From contig JAIPGO010000004.1 in the NCBI GenBank assembly GCA_021736135.1, positions 22,500 through 86,499 of the forward strand: DNA of 64,000 nucleotides, read 5' to 3'. Below the pieces are notes generated by a model. That model saw nothing but the letters and a program-made list of their open reading frames with translations. It was not told where the DNA came from and did not search any database. A program made the position numbers and the translations under genes. Each line of letters begins with the position of its first letter. Position 1 is the stretch's first letter. This document shows positions 37,501 through 46,105 of this stretch, one piece after another. This stretch comes from Candidatus Cloacimonadota bacterium. Its GTDB lineage: Bacteria; Cloacimonadota; Cloacimonadia; Cloacimonadales; TCS61.

Positions 37501-38236
37501 AGAGTAAATAACCGCTGAAAGGTACCAGCCTCGTATTTCGCTCCACCACTGAAAAATGCTCTGTTGCCTCTCCTATGGCGTTCATTCCCATGGGGTCTAA
37601 TAACGCTGCCAATCCCTTGGTATCTAAACTTTCAAACAAAGCAAGTCCTATAAAATAACCCACGAAAAGCACGATAGCACCAATATATACCGGCAGCATC
37701 CTGCGCGTGGCAAATGCCAGGGAAAAGAATATCGCTCCCGTAAATAATACATTCGGTAATATATTCACCACGTAGGGCCAGAGGTAATAGCTGAGATGAA
37801 TAGCTCCAAATAGCTCCTTATTCAGCCAGGGACAGAATTGTCCCAGCAGCATACCTGCTCCTATCCCCACCAGAATGAACGTGACGATGAGAGCATTGGC
37901 TAAATACCTGCCCAATAAATAGGCAAATTTGCTGACCGGCTTCGTGAAAAACAGCGGATATATGTTATACTCAAAATCACGGTAAATACTGAAACCCATC
38001 ATTGATGCCGTGATAAAAAGTCCTAACAGCCCAAACATGGTCACCAGCAGCATTATTAAAAATGGCGAGTTTAAAAGTACTTTTTCGGAACTCATCATTA
38101 CCCTGGTTCCGCTGATAGCACCACCCATTATATTAGTCAATAATACGCCTAATAGAAAGAATATGACGATGTATATATAAGTGGAAATATTCTGAAATCG
38201 GAACTTGAACTCAAACCGGAATACATCCCACCACAT
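34580..38236 (-). CDS. ABC-2 type permease fused to M1-family aminopeptidase domain
   Basis: 1218 residues. The first 600 carry about 12 membrane segments in two ABC-2 permease blocks separated by a soluble linker. The remaining part, outside the membrane, holds an M1 metallopeptidase domain: 'HELAHQWWAHQ' near residue 935 is the zinc site and 'MSEALAQY' supplies the third ligand; 'FPRYSAYAQSF' replaces the usual GAMEN. GGAGG precedes the ATG. The gene overlaps the ATPase gene by one base. Known M1-fused ABC permeases are widespread in Bacteroidota, but their substrate is unknown. Confidence 0.9.
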   Translation of the reverse strand: MWWDVFRFEFKFRFQNISTYIYIVIFFLLGVLLTNIMGGAISGTRVMMSSEKVLLNSPFLIMLLVTMFGLLGLFITASMMGFSIYRDFEYNIYPLFFTKPVSKFAYLLGRYLANALIVTFILVGIGAGMLLGQFCPWLNKELFGAIHLSYYLWPYVVNILPNVLFTGAIFFSLAFATRRMLPVYIGAIVLFVGYFIGLALFESLDTKGLAALLDPMGMNAIGEATEHFSVVERNTRLVPFSGYLLWNRVLWLSVGAILMLITYLRFQFSQTLVKSGKVKKSSEPVFESRKLPQVTQRFGWAQEWKQFISLVKLEFREIIGSAGFITIVFAGIILLVVSVFQSGKMYETEVLPLTYNVLAVVNGNFRLMSLIILLVFAGETLWKAREHKLDGILESLPVPEWVTMFSKFSALLLVQLILLILASSMGLLYQAGKGFTALNFSLYAANIGLSLADAALLATLVFVAHIMANNKFTGHGLAIGLYILFQYIGLLGLEHPLFHYGKGGGWVYSDMNGFGTMLEKWGVFRIYWGFLAVLLLTAGLLFYPRGNDRVFKKRWLIARQRLNQPMLFLIILLAVGFIGMGSYIYYNENVLNDFKRNKTSEKERAYLEKKYKHYDGIAQPRYTDVYVQADIFPEASIAEIHGIMQAENKTDSAIDSLIVVLNTDIDYEYFDFNRAYRANVKDADFGFYTYKFLEPLQPGEKIEIEYNCTIARKGYNSITSVVHNGTFFNSMEFFPHLGYSDGYELLSEEKRKKYNLPEKPRMALVDDENARMNNYISDDADWVNYEAVVSTAAEQTAITPGYLESEWVVDGRRYFHYIMDHPVLNFFCYVSAKYEEKHEIWTGKHGEEVELTVYYDSLHPYNIERMLVALQKGLDYYTANLGEYPDRQVRILEFPRYSAYAQSFANTIPYSESVGFVADVKDGAENIDYPFWVTAHELAHQWWAHQVIGANVQGCVLMSEALAQYSSLMVMEKKYGKMMIGNFLKHELSSYLMGRGGESIKEQPLYLVENQQYIHYNKGAIVMYALQDYCGEKAVNKALADYIKATAWQQPPYTNSMEFMEYMTPIVPDSLNYILDDWFRRITLYNNKIIKAESNQLDTRKYEVKLEVETAKFYADGLGEETEAEMNDYVEIVIFGNAYVNGEQKEKPIYRHKHRLTGGKHEITIFTRTRPTRAGIDGLYKLIDKNLWDNVIKVNDKSEAIGSETEGGGITIGAEISN

Positions 38237-39123
38237 TATGCCTCCATCTCTTCAAGGGGTATGGTCGTGAAATATACGTCTTCCAGGTTGGCTGACTTAC
38301 GCTCAAAACCACCTCCCGGCTGTTCTTCAGAAAACACGTTGATCTGCTGACGGCCTGCCTGCAGACGTGTAGAACTTATCCGGTATTGACGGCTGTATTC
38401 CACCAGTTCACTCTTTTCGATCAGCTTCTTCCACATCTTATCCTGAATAACAGCAATCGCTTCCAGCGGATTACCTTCCATCATCACTCTGCCCTTATGA
38501 ATTATAGCCATCCGGCTGCATAACTCACTCACATCTTCCACTATATGCGTGGAAAGGATCACTATCTTATTTTCCCCAATCTCTGAAAGAAGATTATGAA
38601 AATGATTACGCTCCTTCGGATCTAGACCTGCCGTTGGTTCATCAACTATGATCAGTTCAGGATTTCCCAGAAGCGCCTGCGCTATGCCAAATCTCTGCCG
38701 CATACCACCGGAGAATCCTCCCAGTTTCTTACGCCTGTGCTCAAATAAATGAACTCTCTGTAATAATGCCGCCACTTCTTCCTTGCGCTCCTTATGACTG
38801 GAAATACCCTTTAAGGAGGCAAAATGTTCCAGCATATCCCAGGCCGTCACTTTCGGATAAAATCCAAATTCCTGCGGCAGATAACCCAGACGCTTCCGTA
38901 TCTCCTGCTTCTGATTAACCACGTCCAGTTCGCCAAATCTGATGCTGCCGCTATCCGGCTCCTGCAAAGTCGCAATCGTTCGCATTAAGGTTGATTTACC
39001 CGCACCGTTAGGCCCCAATAAACCAAACATCCCCGGCTCTATCTCCAGATCAATATCAATCAAAGCCTTTACGTCACTACCATAAGTCTTGTTCAAATTC
39101 TCGATCTTTAAAATCCCTGCCAT
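38236..39123 (-). CDS. ABC transporter ATPase
   Basis: A 295-residue ATPase. Walker A 'GPNGAGKST' near residue 37, signature 'FSGGMRQR' near 134, Walker B 'LIIVDEPTAGLD' near 153, and H-loop 'ILSTHIVED'. A C-terminal extension of 60 residues follows. GGAGGAATC lies before the ATG. It powers the permease encoded immediately downstream. Confidence 0.95.
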   Translation of the reverse strand: MAGILKIENLNKTYGSDVKALIDIDLEIEPGMFGLLGPNGAGKSTLMRTIATLQEPDSGSIRFGELDVVNQKQEIRKRLGYLPQEFGFYPKVTAWDMLEHFASLKGISSHKERKEEVAALLQRVHLFEHRRKKLGGFSGGMRQRFGIAQALLGNPELIIVDEPTAGLDPKERNHFHNLLSEIGENKIVILSTHIVEDVSELCSRMAIIHKGRVMMEGNPLEAIAVIQDKMWKKLIEKSELVEYSRQYRISSTRLQAGRQQINVFSEEQPGGGFERKSANLEDVYFTTIPLEEMEA

Positions 39124-40256
39124 GATTCCTCCGGCATTTATATTTTTAAATTTTCAATATTTTATCCAAAATAATAAATGTGACCACTGCCGGGCAGCGT
39201 ACAGGCAAACCTGTGTGTTTACCCTCTTTAACCCGCCTTGCACAAGTGGATTCAATCCCCAAAAAATAGCTCTTTTCAACTTAACGAATTCCCCATGTTA
39301 AGTTACATATCACACGGTGTCCTATTGTCCCAACACACCATATCTGTCAAGTCTTTTTCCCCGCTTTTAACTGTAAAATATCGTAAGTAATTGAAAAATA
39401 AGACAGAAATATTTCAATGAAACGCATTTTTTTCTACATTAAGTGGGTATTCACCAATACACAGTATGGGGAATGAACTCGACACAAGTAATACAAGCCA
39501 AAAATGTCGAGTCCCTGAATATCTTTTGCCTGAAAGATATTTGGATAGAGAAAATAAGGTTAATTATTACCTGAATTTACTTTTAGACCACTTTCCCTAA
39601 TAGATTAAGATTAATGAATTTAACTATAAAATTCATCTGGAGTTATTTGCTTTATATCAAGTAATTTATGTCAATTCAGCAATTCTACTTGATATTTGCC
39701 TGGTGGTTCACAATTTTGTCGAAATAAAATCCAACTTACAGTATTTCAATAGTTTATAATTAACAGTTCCACTGTTTATTGTAACTCCTTATATAATAGC
39801 CTAAATTATTAAAACGAAGATAAAAAATGCACATCTGCTGTGCTTTATACAGAATTATCATAATTGACAATACTTTTTATATAAAAGGTGAATCAGGTAC
39901 AATTTTAGTCCGAATGACTTATTTATCTGTAGAAAAAGATGTTACGCTCCCCTTCGGCGCTGCCCACCGTCCACAATCCATGATGAATTATATATACGGT
40001 CCAACTTTTTCTACTCAATCCAGATTCCGTAACTGTTTCTTACTCTCAAAATGCTCATTTTACTGAAAATCTCTGTAACATTATTTGATACAGCAATCTA
40101 CCTCATCTTGTACATCCCGGGCAGCGCCGATTGGCTTCCTGAAATCATTTCTATTTGTTTATAAACTTAGCCAGATGAATTAGAACATCAGTTCTATGAT
40201 ATATTTCCTGATATTTTTAATCTTTGCATCATTAATTATTGATAATAATTAATTAC
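39124..40256. other. Intergenic stretch with inverted repeats
   Basis: No gene I can support. It holds a hairpin-family member at 39203-39225, ACTCGAC...GTCGAGT near 39477-39512 and AATATCTTT...AAAGATATT near 39517-39541, a perfect 10-bp repeat ATATCAAGTA...TACTTGATAT at 39654-39695, and a half copy of family 2 near 39909-39955 (TTATTTATCTGTAGAAAAAG). The short frame at 39827-40066 has no start signal. Confidence 0.5.
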
Positions 40257-41492
40257 TCACACGCGTGGTATAAACTGTGTATAGAGCCCTGCGGCGAGAA
40301 TCTGGGCGGCTTCCTTTTCGCTATAACCGAGTATATTTATCCCGATATTGACCAGCAGATCGAATTCCTTGTCATTTATGTCATTATCCGAGATGGCAAT
40401 TTCGAGCAGGTATTTCAGCATAGATTCCCGTTCCAGGGGGCTGTCTGCCAGAATCTTTTTGATGGAATCAACAAATTTCTTCTGAATATTTTTCTGGTCT
40501 TTGAGGATTTCTTCCAGGAATTTCTTGGGGAAAAGCGTGTATTGTGAAATATAGCTGATGATCCGGTCAACCTCATCGGCATCCACTTTTTCATCACAAC
40601 TACTGACGATGAGTCCGCCGGTTGCCATGAACATCATACGCTGCAGATTAATGCCATCTGCCAGAGCAGTATGTTCTTCCACGATCATTCTGATCTTATC
40701 TTCGAGTTTTTCATCAGCGATCAGTTCATCTTTTTTCATAGCACTTTGAAATAACTGCGATTTTGAAAATAGCTGCAAAGCTTTCACCCGGACGGGATTT
40801 ATGGGGTGGGTGCTTTCATCAAAACCCTGTTCTCCCTTTAAATGTTCCAGAAGTTCATTATTATTATCGATATAGGTGCGTATGTTAATGCCCAGCTCCC
40901 GCCAGTCCAGTCCGGAAGTAAGTTTAAAAAAGCTGCTGACTGCCGGTTCCAGTTCTCCACAGGCAAGAAGCCCAAACCGGTCAGCGCTTAATTCCGAGAG
41001 TCGCTGCCAATACATGATGCGGTTATGGTAATAAATGGGAATTTCTTTATTTTCATTGAAAATGAACTGAATAACATCGGAAAGTTTCCTGCTGCCCGTC
41101 CACAAATGCCCGATCTCATGCCCGATGATGAAGAGCAGTTCTTCATGGGTAAAATCCTTTACCAGAGCGGAATTCAGGCAGATTATATGCGGATCTTCAA
41201 CTCTATCGGTTTCGATGCAGAATGCGTTATATTCGGGGGAATTAACCACAAAATAGTCAATAGTGCCTTCATAGCCGGTGCGCTTCTGAGCTTCCTGACA
41301 GGCTTCCCAGATGTTTTTGCAGAAATTTTCCGTTACCTTGAAATATATGCCTTTAAATATCTTGTTCAGGGAATCTTCCCGGTCTATTTTGGCTTTTTCC
41401 AAAAGTTTCTCGATCAGTTCCACCCGCAGACTTTCCTTGATCTCCTGCGTGAACTGTTTTTCCAGCTCTATACGTAATAATGAATAATCCAT
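40257..41492 (-). CDS. Cytosolic M48-like metallopeptidase with C-terminal TerB-like domain
   Basis: A 411-residue protein without signal or membrane segment. 'HEIGH' near residue 125 is the zinc motif and 'SELSADRFG' supplies the third ligand, as in M48 peptidases. The last 120 residues are helical ('AISDNDINDKEFDLL', 'GYSEKEA') and resemble TerB/tellurite-resistance-like domains, which is a suggestion only. CGGAGGTAAA precedes the ATG. Absence of membrane segments separates it from HtpX and Ste24. It stands alone. Confidence 0.82.
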   Translation of the reverse strand: MDYSLLRIELEKQFTQEIKESLRVELIEKLLEKAKIDREDSLNKIFKGIYFKVTENFCKNIWEACQEAQKRTGYEGTIDYFVVNSPEYNAFCIETDRVEDPHIICLNSALVKDFTHEELLFIIGHEIGHLWTGSRKLSDVIQFIFNENKEIPIYYHNRIMYWQRLSELSADRFGLLACGELEPAVSSFFKLTSGLDWRELGINIRTYIDNNNELLEHLKGEQGFDESTHPINPVRVKALQLFSKSQLFQSAMKKDELIADEKLEDKIRMIVEEHTALADGINLQRMMFMATGGLIVSSCDEKVDADEVDRIISYISQYTLFPKKFLEEILKDQKNIQKKFVDSIKKILADSPLERESMLKYLLEIAISDNDINDKEFDLLVNIGINILGYSEKEAAQILAAGLYTQFIPRV

Positions 41493-41707
41493 TTTACCTC
41501 CGATTTATATATTTAAATCTGTAGAGCATTTGTCAAGTTCCGGATTTCAGGAAGGCCCGATTGGTGTTGCGTGACTGTTCAATCTAAAACTTTATCAGGT
41601 TTGAATATCTGGCAACTTTTTATGAAAAAGGTGCCCATTATTAAATTAATTCTCAGATAGGCAGAATTGACAAAACTAATTTTTACTGAGAAAGTTGAGG
41701 GAATATT

Positions 41708-41840
41708 AATTAGTCCGTAGGGCTTATTTATTTGTAGAAAAAGATTTTAATCTTCCCCCCCCCTTGACCGGCTCCGCCGGTCGAGGGGGGGTGGATTATT
41801 TTGTCATTTTCTACAACTAATTATCCCCTACGGGGAAAAG
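41708..41840. repeat. Palindromic element, family 2, copy 2
   Basis: Left arm CCGTAGGGCTTATTTATTTG and right arm ACAACTAATTATCCCCTACG flank a C/G-run centre with GACCGGCTCCGCCGGTC near 41766-41782. Same part order as 13791-13935. The surrounding 41493-42473 spacer has no gene. Confidence 0.7.
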
Positions 41841-42236
41841 AAAAATAGAAGACCAGAGACACTTCACTTAATGCTCAATAACTAAACCAACTTAAGCCTT
41901 TTCTGTCAAGAAAACATAAACCGGTGCAGTATTATTGATTTTATTCAGTATAAATATTGAAAAAAAAAGTGCCTGATGTTGAACAGTCTCATAAAGTTAA
42001 ATATCACTCTTATATTTATTTTTGCCATTGTATCATCTATAATACAAATAGGGGCTGATGATGCGTAGAGAGAAGAGAGAATAATTGCTTTCCTCTGTGG
42101 CAAAGATCACAGTTCTATTATGGATACAGCTCAAATTCGGCTGAGGTGACTGCTTCAATCAGATGAAAAAGAAAGTATTATTGAAGTGATTGGAAATTCG
42201 AGAATAGAGACTCGGGACTCGTAATGAAAACCGTAG

Positions 42237-42258
42237 GGGCAGACCTGCGTGTCTGCCC
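42237..42258. repeat. Short interspersed hairpin with CTGCGT loop
   Basis: GGGCAGAC-CTGCGT-GTCTGCCC, an 8-bp perfect stem, of the family also seen at 19421, 49219 and 49295. Confidence 0.7.
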
Positions 42259-42319
42259 TTTATAAAAATATAATAAATGGACACATTATGATTTTCCCAA
42301 TATGATTGGAGAAATGATG

Positions 42320-42407
42320 AGGATTTTTTTGATATTTATGATCATTTTGTAACTTTCTCTGTGCCAGAAACCTGGGCTATTTGTGAAATCCTGTTGCCCA
42401 AAGTGGG
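42320..42407. repeat. Palindromic element, family 3, truncated copy
   Basis: The right half only: GATATTTATGATCATTTTGT, CTCTGTGCCAGAAACCTGGG and the end CCAAAGTGGG, followed by TTTAA at 42408-42412, as in the copy at 63249-63652. Confidence 0.65.
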
Positions 42408-42473
42408 TTTAAAGGATAACCGTCGCTGTCTCCCGTTTCTCCTCTCCGGTCTCACTTCTTTTCTTGACATCTT

Positions 42474-42503
42474 TTCATTAAGTTACGTTATTTTACCGGA
42501 GGG
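42474..42503 (+). promoter_or_regulatory. Possible promoter of the 42509 lipoprotein gene
   Basis: TTGACA at 42474-42479 and TTATTT 18 bases on. The -10 sits only a few bases from the start codon, which makes it doubtful. Confidence 0.3.
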
Positions 42504-42508
42504 TTATA

Positions 42509-43027
42509 ATGAAATATTTGATATTGATTTTATTAGCTTTATTCGTTTTTAGCTGTGCCGTGCCGCCATTTACGGTATATCAGGAGCGTACTAGTGATAA
42601 TCAGCGTCCCCTGGCTTATGACAGTTCAGAAATACCAACGGTTTTTACTTCCAATGAAGAAACCTTAACGATGGATGTCGCCTTGCACAGCCGGGAATTT
42701 CCCAATGGCATTTTATGGACTATTTCACTGAAAGCACCAGAAGATGTGATCCTGCCTCTCAAAATGTTTGCCTATCAGGAAGAACGTGCTTACGAACTCA
42801 TCCGGCTGCAGAGTGATCAAAGCTATCCGAATTATGCCTATTACGTTTTACCTCCGGATCTATTAAAAAACTGCCGTTTTTCGGAAGAACTTACCTTGAG
42901 TGTAAACATTGACGGTAGGAACTGGGAGAAGATCAGCAATGAAGGCTATGTGGAGAATTTTGGCATGTTCTACTCTTTTGTGACTATTGATATCAAGAGG
43001 AACACATCCATAATTTTTATTCATTGA
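42509..43027 (+). CDS. Small lipoprotein of unknown function
   Basis: A 172-residue protein with lipobox 'FVFSC' at residue 16 and CGGAGGG 6 bases before the ATG. The rest is beta-rich ('LTMDVALHSREF', 'YAYYVLPPDLLKN'). It lies upstream of the PAS proteins, separated by 133 bases, so co-transcription is possible but unproven. Confidence 0.7.
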   Translation: MKYLILILLALFVFSCAVPPFTVYQERTSDNQRPLAYDSSEIPTVFTSNEETLTMDVALHSREFPNGILWTISLKAPEDVILPLKMFAYQEERAYELIRLQSDQSYPNYAYYVLPPDLLKNCRFSEELTLSVNIDGRNWEKISNEGYVENFGMFYSFVTIDIKRNTSIIFIH

Positions 43028-43160
43028 TCTGCTCTTTCGATAATTGGTTTGTCCGGCTAGACCTGATCAGAGTTTTACTTGGTAAAGTAAGTATCCTACT
43101 GTCCTTTTGTAGTTTACGACGTGGCTGATATCCGTTTTTTAACTTAAGAAGAGGCATCTG

Positions 43161-44600
43161 ATGAAGAAGGTAGATATTGCCCGTGAGAAACTTCTGTTAG
43201 AGATAGAAGACCTAAAAAAGCAGGTTACTGAGTTAGAGAAAGAAGCGCAGGGAAGGAAACAGGCAGAAAACGCCCTGCGGAATAGTGAAAATACTTTGAG
43301 GACGCTTTTTAATGCTATGCAGGACATCGTTTTCGAGATGGATTATAATGGTACTTACCTTAATATTGCTCCCACCTCGCCGGACCTGATGGCAAAACCT
43401 CCCGACGAAGTGATCGGTAAAACGCTGCATTACGTTTTTCCCAAGCCGGAAGCTGACAGATTCCTGGCTTTTATCCGCCATTGCCTGGACAGTAATGAAC
43501 AGGTGACGATTGAATATCCTCTTGTTCTGGATGGTAAAACACACTGGTTTGAAGGAAGAGCAACTCCCAAAACGAAAGATACCATTTTATATATTGCCCG
43601 AGATGTTACAGCTAAAAAAGAAACAGAAGTAGAGTTGCGAGTACGAGAGAGCCAATATACCAGAGTCTATGAAAACTCACCTTTCGGCATAATTATCTGT
43701 CAGCCCGTCAGAGACAGTAATGAAAGAACAGTTGATCTGGAATTTCTGCAGGCTAATCAGGCAGCTTTTAAACATGCCGGTATCAGCGAGGAAAATATCA
43801 TTGGTAAAAGGGGCTCGGATTTCTGCACACCAGAGGAGCTCGCAGCATTGATCAACGTTTTTCAGCCTATTTTAACCAATGCAAATATCGTCAATCATTC
43901 TCACTATTTTTCTGCCTTTAACCGCCAGTTAAATCTAACCGTATTCCGGCTCTCCAAAGACATTTATATACTTGATTTCGTTGATGTTACAGAGCAGCAG
44001 AAGGTGCAACTTGAATTAAAAAAGAACCAGGAACTTTTAAGTGACATAATGAGCAGTGTTCAGGATGGCATCAGCGTTTTAGGAAAAGACCTAACCATAA
44101 AGCACGTAAATTATGTAATGAAAGAATGGTATAAAGATCAACTGCCCCTGGAAGGGAAAAAATGTTTCCAGGCATATCATCTATGCAACGAAATTTGTGA
44201 AGCCTGTCCTTCCCTGCGCTGTATGCAAACGGGGAAAACTGAATGGGAAATTGTTTCTGGACCAAAGGATTCGGAAGTTAACTGGATCGAACTTTTCAGT
44301 TATCCCATCAGGGATAAAGTCATGAATGAGATAACCGGAGTTGTGGAATTTGTCCGTGATATCACGCATCGTAAAATTGCAGAAGAGGAGCTGCAAAAGT
44401 ACCGGGAACACCTTGAAGAACTTGTTAACGAGCGTACTCAAAAACTCGAGGAACAAAAAAAAGATCTGGAAAGAATGAATAAACTCTTTGTAGGCAGGGA
44501 ATTTCGCATCAAAGAGCTTAGGGATGAGATAAAGAGATTAAAAGGGAATAGTGAGACGGGAGACGTGAGAAGAAAAAGTAAAGAAGTGAACAGTGAATAG
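43161..44600 (+). CDS. Multi-PAS sensor protein with 'FVGREFRIKELR' tail, copy 1
   Basis: A 479-residue cytosolic protein. An N-terminal coiled coil (1-45) is followed by three PAS domains (about 45-150, 155-270 and 280-405) and a C-terminal coiled coil with 'LFVGREFRIKELRDE' near 445. The third PAS has a cysteine cluster 'CNEICEACPSLRC' that might bind a metal or sense redox state. No kinase, cyclase or other output domain. It is a tandem paralogue of the next gene. The stop codon lies inside a GTGAACA heptamer array. Confidence 0.8.
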   Translation: MKKVDIAREKLLLEIEDLKKQVTELEKEAQGRKQAENALRNSENTLRTLFNAMQDIVFEMDYNGTYLNIAPTSPDLMAKPPDEVIGKTLHYVFPKPEADRFLAFIRHCLDSNEQVTIEYPLVLDGKTHWFEGRATPKTKDTILYIARDVTAKKETEVELRVRESQYTRVYENSPFGIIICQPVRDSNERTVDLEFLQANQAAFKHAGISEENIIGKRGSDFCTPEELAALINVFQPILTNANIVNHSHYFSAFNRQLNLTVFRLSKDIYILDFVDVTEQQKVQLELKKNQELLSDIMSSVQDGISVLGKDLTIKHVNYVMKEWYKDQLPLEGKKCFQAYHLCNEICEACPSLRCMQTGKTEWEIVSGPKDSEVNWIELFSYPIRDKVMNEITGVVEFVRDITHRKIAEEELQKYREHLEELVNERTQKLEEQKKDLERMNKLFVGREFRIKELRDEIKRLKGNSETGDVRRKSKEVNSE

Positions 44601-44627
44601 TGAACAGTGAACAGTGAACAGTGAACA
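44586..44627 (+). repeat. Heptamer array GTGAACA (six units)
   Basis: Units GTGAACA, GTGAATA, then four GTGAACA. The TAG stop of the preceding gene is formed within unit two. Confidence 0.9.
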
Positions 44628-44658
44628 GGGAAGAGACTAAGGATGAAAGAAGGTGCAA

Positions 44659-46053
44659 ATGAATGTCAGCAATCTGAGTAGAAAGTCGCTTTTAGAAGAA
44701 AACAGACGCTTGAAAGAGACAATAGCGGATTTTGAGAAAGCTAAAGTCGAATGCCATAATATTGAAGCAGTTTTACGGGAAAGCGAGAATAATTTAAGGG
44801 CTTTGTTTAACGCTATGCAGGATATCGTGTTTGAGATGGACTATGATGGCACCTACCTGAATATTGCTCCTACGGCGCCAGAGCTGATGGCAAAACCTCC
44901 CAATGAAGTAATTGGTAAAACGGTTCATTATGTGTTTCCGAAGCTGGAAGCAGACATGTTCCTGGCTTTTATCCGCGAATGCCTTGATAATAAGGAAATA
45001 CGCACAATTGAATATCCTTTGGAATTAAATGGCGCTACAGTGTGGTTTGAAGGACGAGCAACTCCCAAAACCGAGAGAACCGTATTATATATTGCCCGTG
45101 ATATTACTTCCCGTAAGCTGGCTGAGGAAGCGCTTATGGAAAATGAACTGCGTTACCGGAGCCTTTATGAAAATTCACCTTTCGGGATAGTAATCTGCCG
45201 CCTTATCAGAGACGAGAGCAATAAGGCAATTGATGCCGTATTCCTGCAGGGAAATAAAGCAGCGTCTATTCATACTGGCTTTGATCTGACAAATATTGCC
45301 GGGAAAAAGGCATCAGATTTCTGCCGGCTCGATGAAATTGCAGAATTGCTCAAAAAGTATCATCCGGCAACAACTGAGGGACAACCTGTAAGTTATAATC
45401 AATATCTCCCGATTTTTGACCGTATCCTCAGTTTGACCGTATTTAAGCTCTATAAAGACATTTACATCCTGAATTTCATTGATATCTCAGAGCACAAACG
45501 GGCAGAAGAAGCAATAGCGGAAGCTGCCAAAAAATGGCAAATCACTTTTAATGCTATGAGCGACTCCGTGTGCATTATATCTGCTGACAGCTATTTTAAG
45601 CAGTGCAATGCCGCTACATTTAAAATATTGGATATAACAGAGCGGGAGATGGCAGAAAAACACTGCTACCAAATTGTTCATGGTCTGGATAGTCACATTG
45701 ATAATTGCCCCCTGCAACGTATGAAATTAAGTAAACAGAAGGAATTTATGACTTTCTACTCAAACAGTCGCTGGCTGGAAGTTACTGTAGATCCTATTTT
45801 TGATGATAATGGACGCATTGAGGGAGCAGTGCATGTTGTCAGCGACATCACGGAACGCAGGCAGGCAGAAGAAGAATTGAAAAAACACCGTGATCATCTG
45901 GAGAAACTGGTGAAAGAACGCACAGAAAGACTTGAAGCTCAGAAGGCCGATCTCGAAAATATGAATAAAGTCTTTGTCGGAAGAGAATTCCGCATCAAAG
46001 AGCTTAGGGAAGAAGTTAAAGAATTAAAGAAGAAAGTGAATAGTGAACAGTGA
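44659..46053 (+). CDS. Multi-PAS sensor protein with 'FVGREFRIKELR' tail, copy 2
   Basis: 464 residues from the ATG at 44659 (AAGG upstream; a GTG 6 bases earlier is possible). The same layout as its neighbour: N-terminal coil, three PAS domains and the tail. Its first PAS is very like copy 1's ('LFNAMQDIVFEMDY' and 'KPPNEVIGKTVHYVFP'). The third has 'HCYQIVHGLDSHIDNCP', a variant of the cysteine cluster. Again no output domain. Confidence 0.8.
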   Translation: MNVSNLSRKSLLEENRRLKETIADFEKAKVECHNIEAVLRESENNLRALFNAMQDIVFEMDYDGTYLNIAPTAPELMAKPPNEVIGKTVHYVFPKLEADMFLAFIRECLDNKEIRTIEYPLELNGATVWFEGRATPKTERTVLYIARDITSRKLAEEALMENELRYRSLYENSPFGIVICRLIRDESNKAIDAVFLQGNKAASIHTGFDLTNIAGKKASDFCRLDEIAELLKKYHPATTEGQPVSYNQYLPIFDRILSLTVFKLYKDIYILNFIDISEHKRAEEAIAEAAKKWQITFNAMSDSVCIISADSYFKQCNAATFKILDITEREMAEKHCYQIVHGLDSHIDNCPLQRMKLSKQKEFMTFYSNSRWLEVTVDPIFDDNGRIEGAVHVVSDITERRQAEEELKKHRDHLEKLVKERTERLEAQKADLENMNKVFVGREFRIKELREEVKELKKKVNSEQ

Positions 46054-46063
46054 ACAGTGAACA
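46036..46063 (+). repeat. Heptamer array GTGAACA (four units)
   Basis: GTGAATA then three GTGAACA. It overlaps the end of the preceding gene and provides its TGA. Confidence 0.9.
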
Positions 46064-46077
46064 GAGAAGGGGAAGAG

Positions 46078-46100
46078 ATTAAGGATTAAGGATTAAGGAT
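46078..46100 (+). repeat. Heptamer array ATTAAGG (three units)
   Basis: Three ATTAAGG units ending just before the next start; the last AAGG may serve as a ribosome site for the GTG at 46106. Confidence 0.85.
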
Positions 46101-46105
46101 TGAAA

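Noticed and set aside
39827..40066. 79-residue frame in the spacer
   Set aside because: No start signal and partly formed by a half copy of family 2.
42361..42552. 63-residue frame before the lipoprotein
   Set aside because: Starts in the truncated family 3 element and overlaps the lipoprotein gene in another frame, without a ribosome site.
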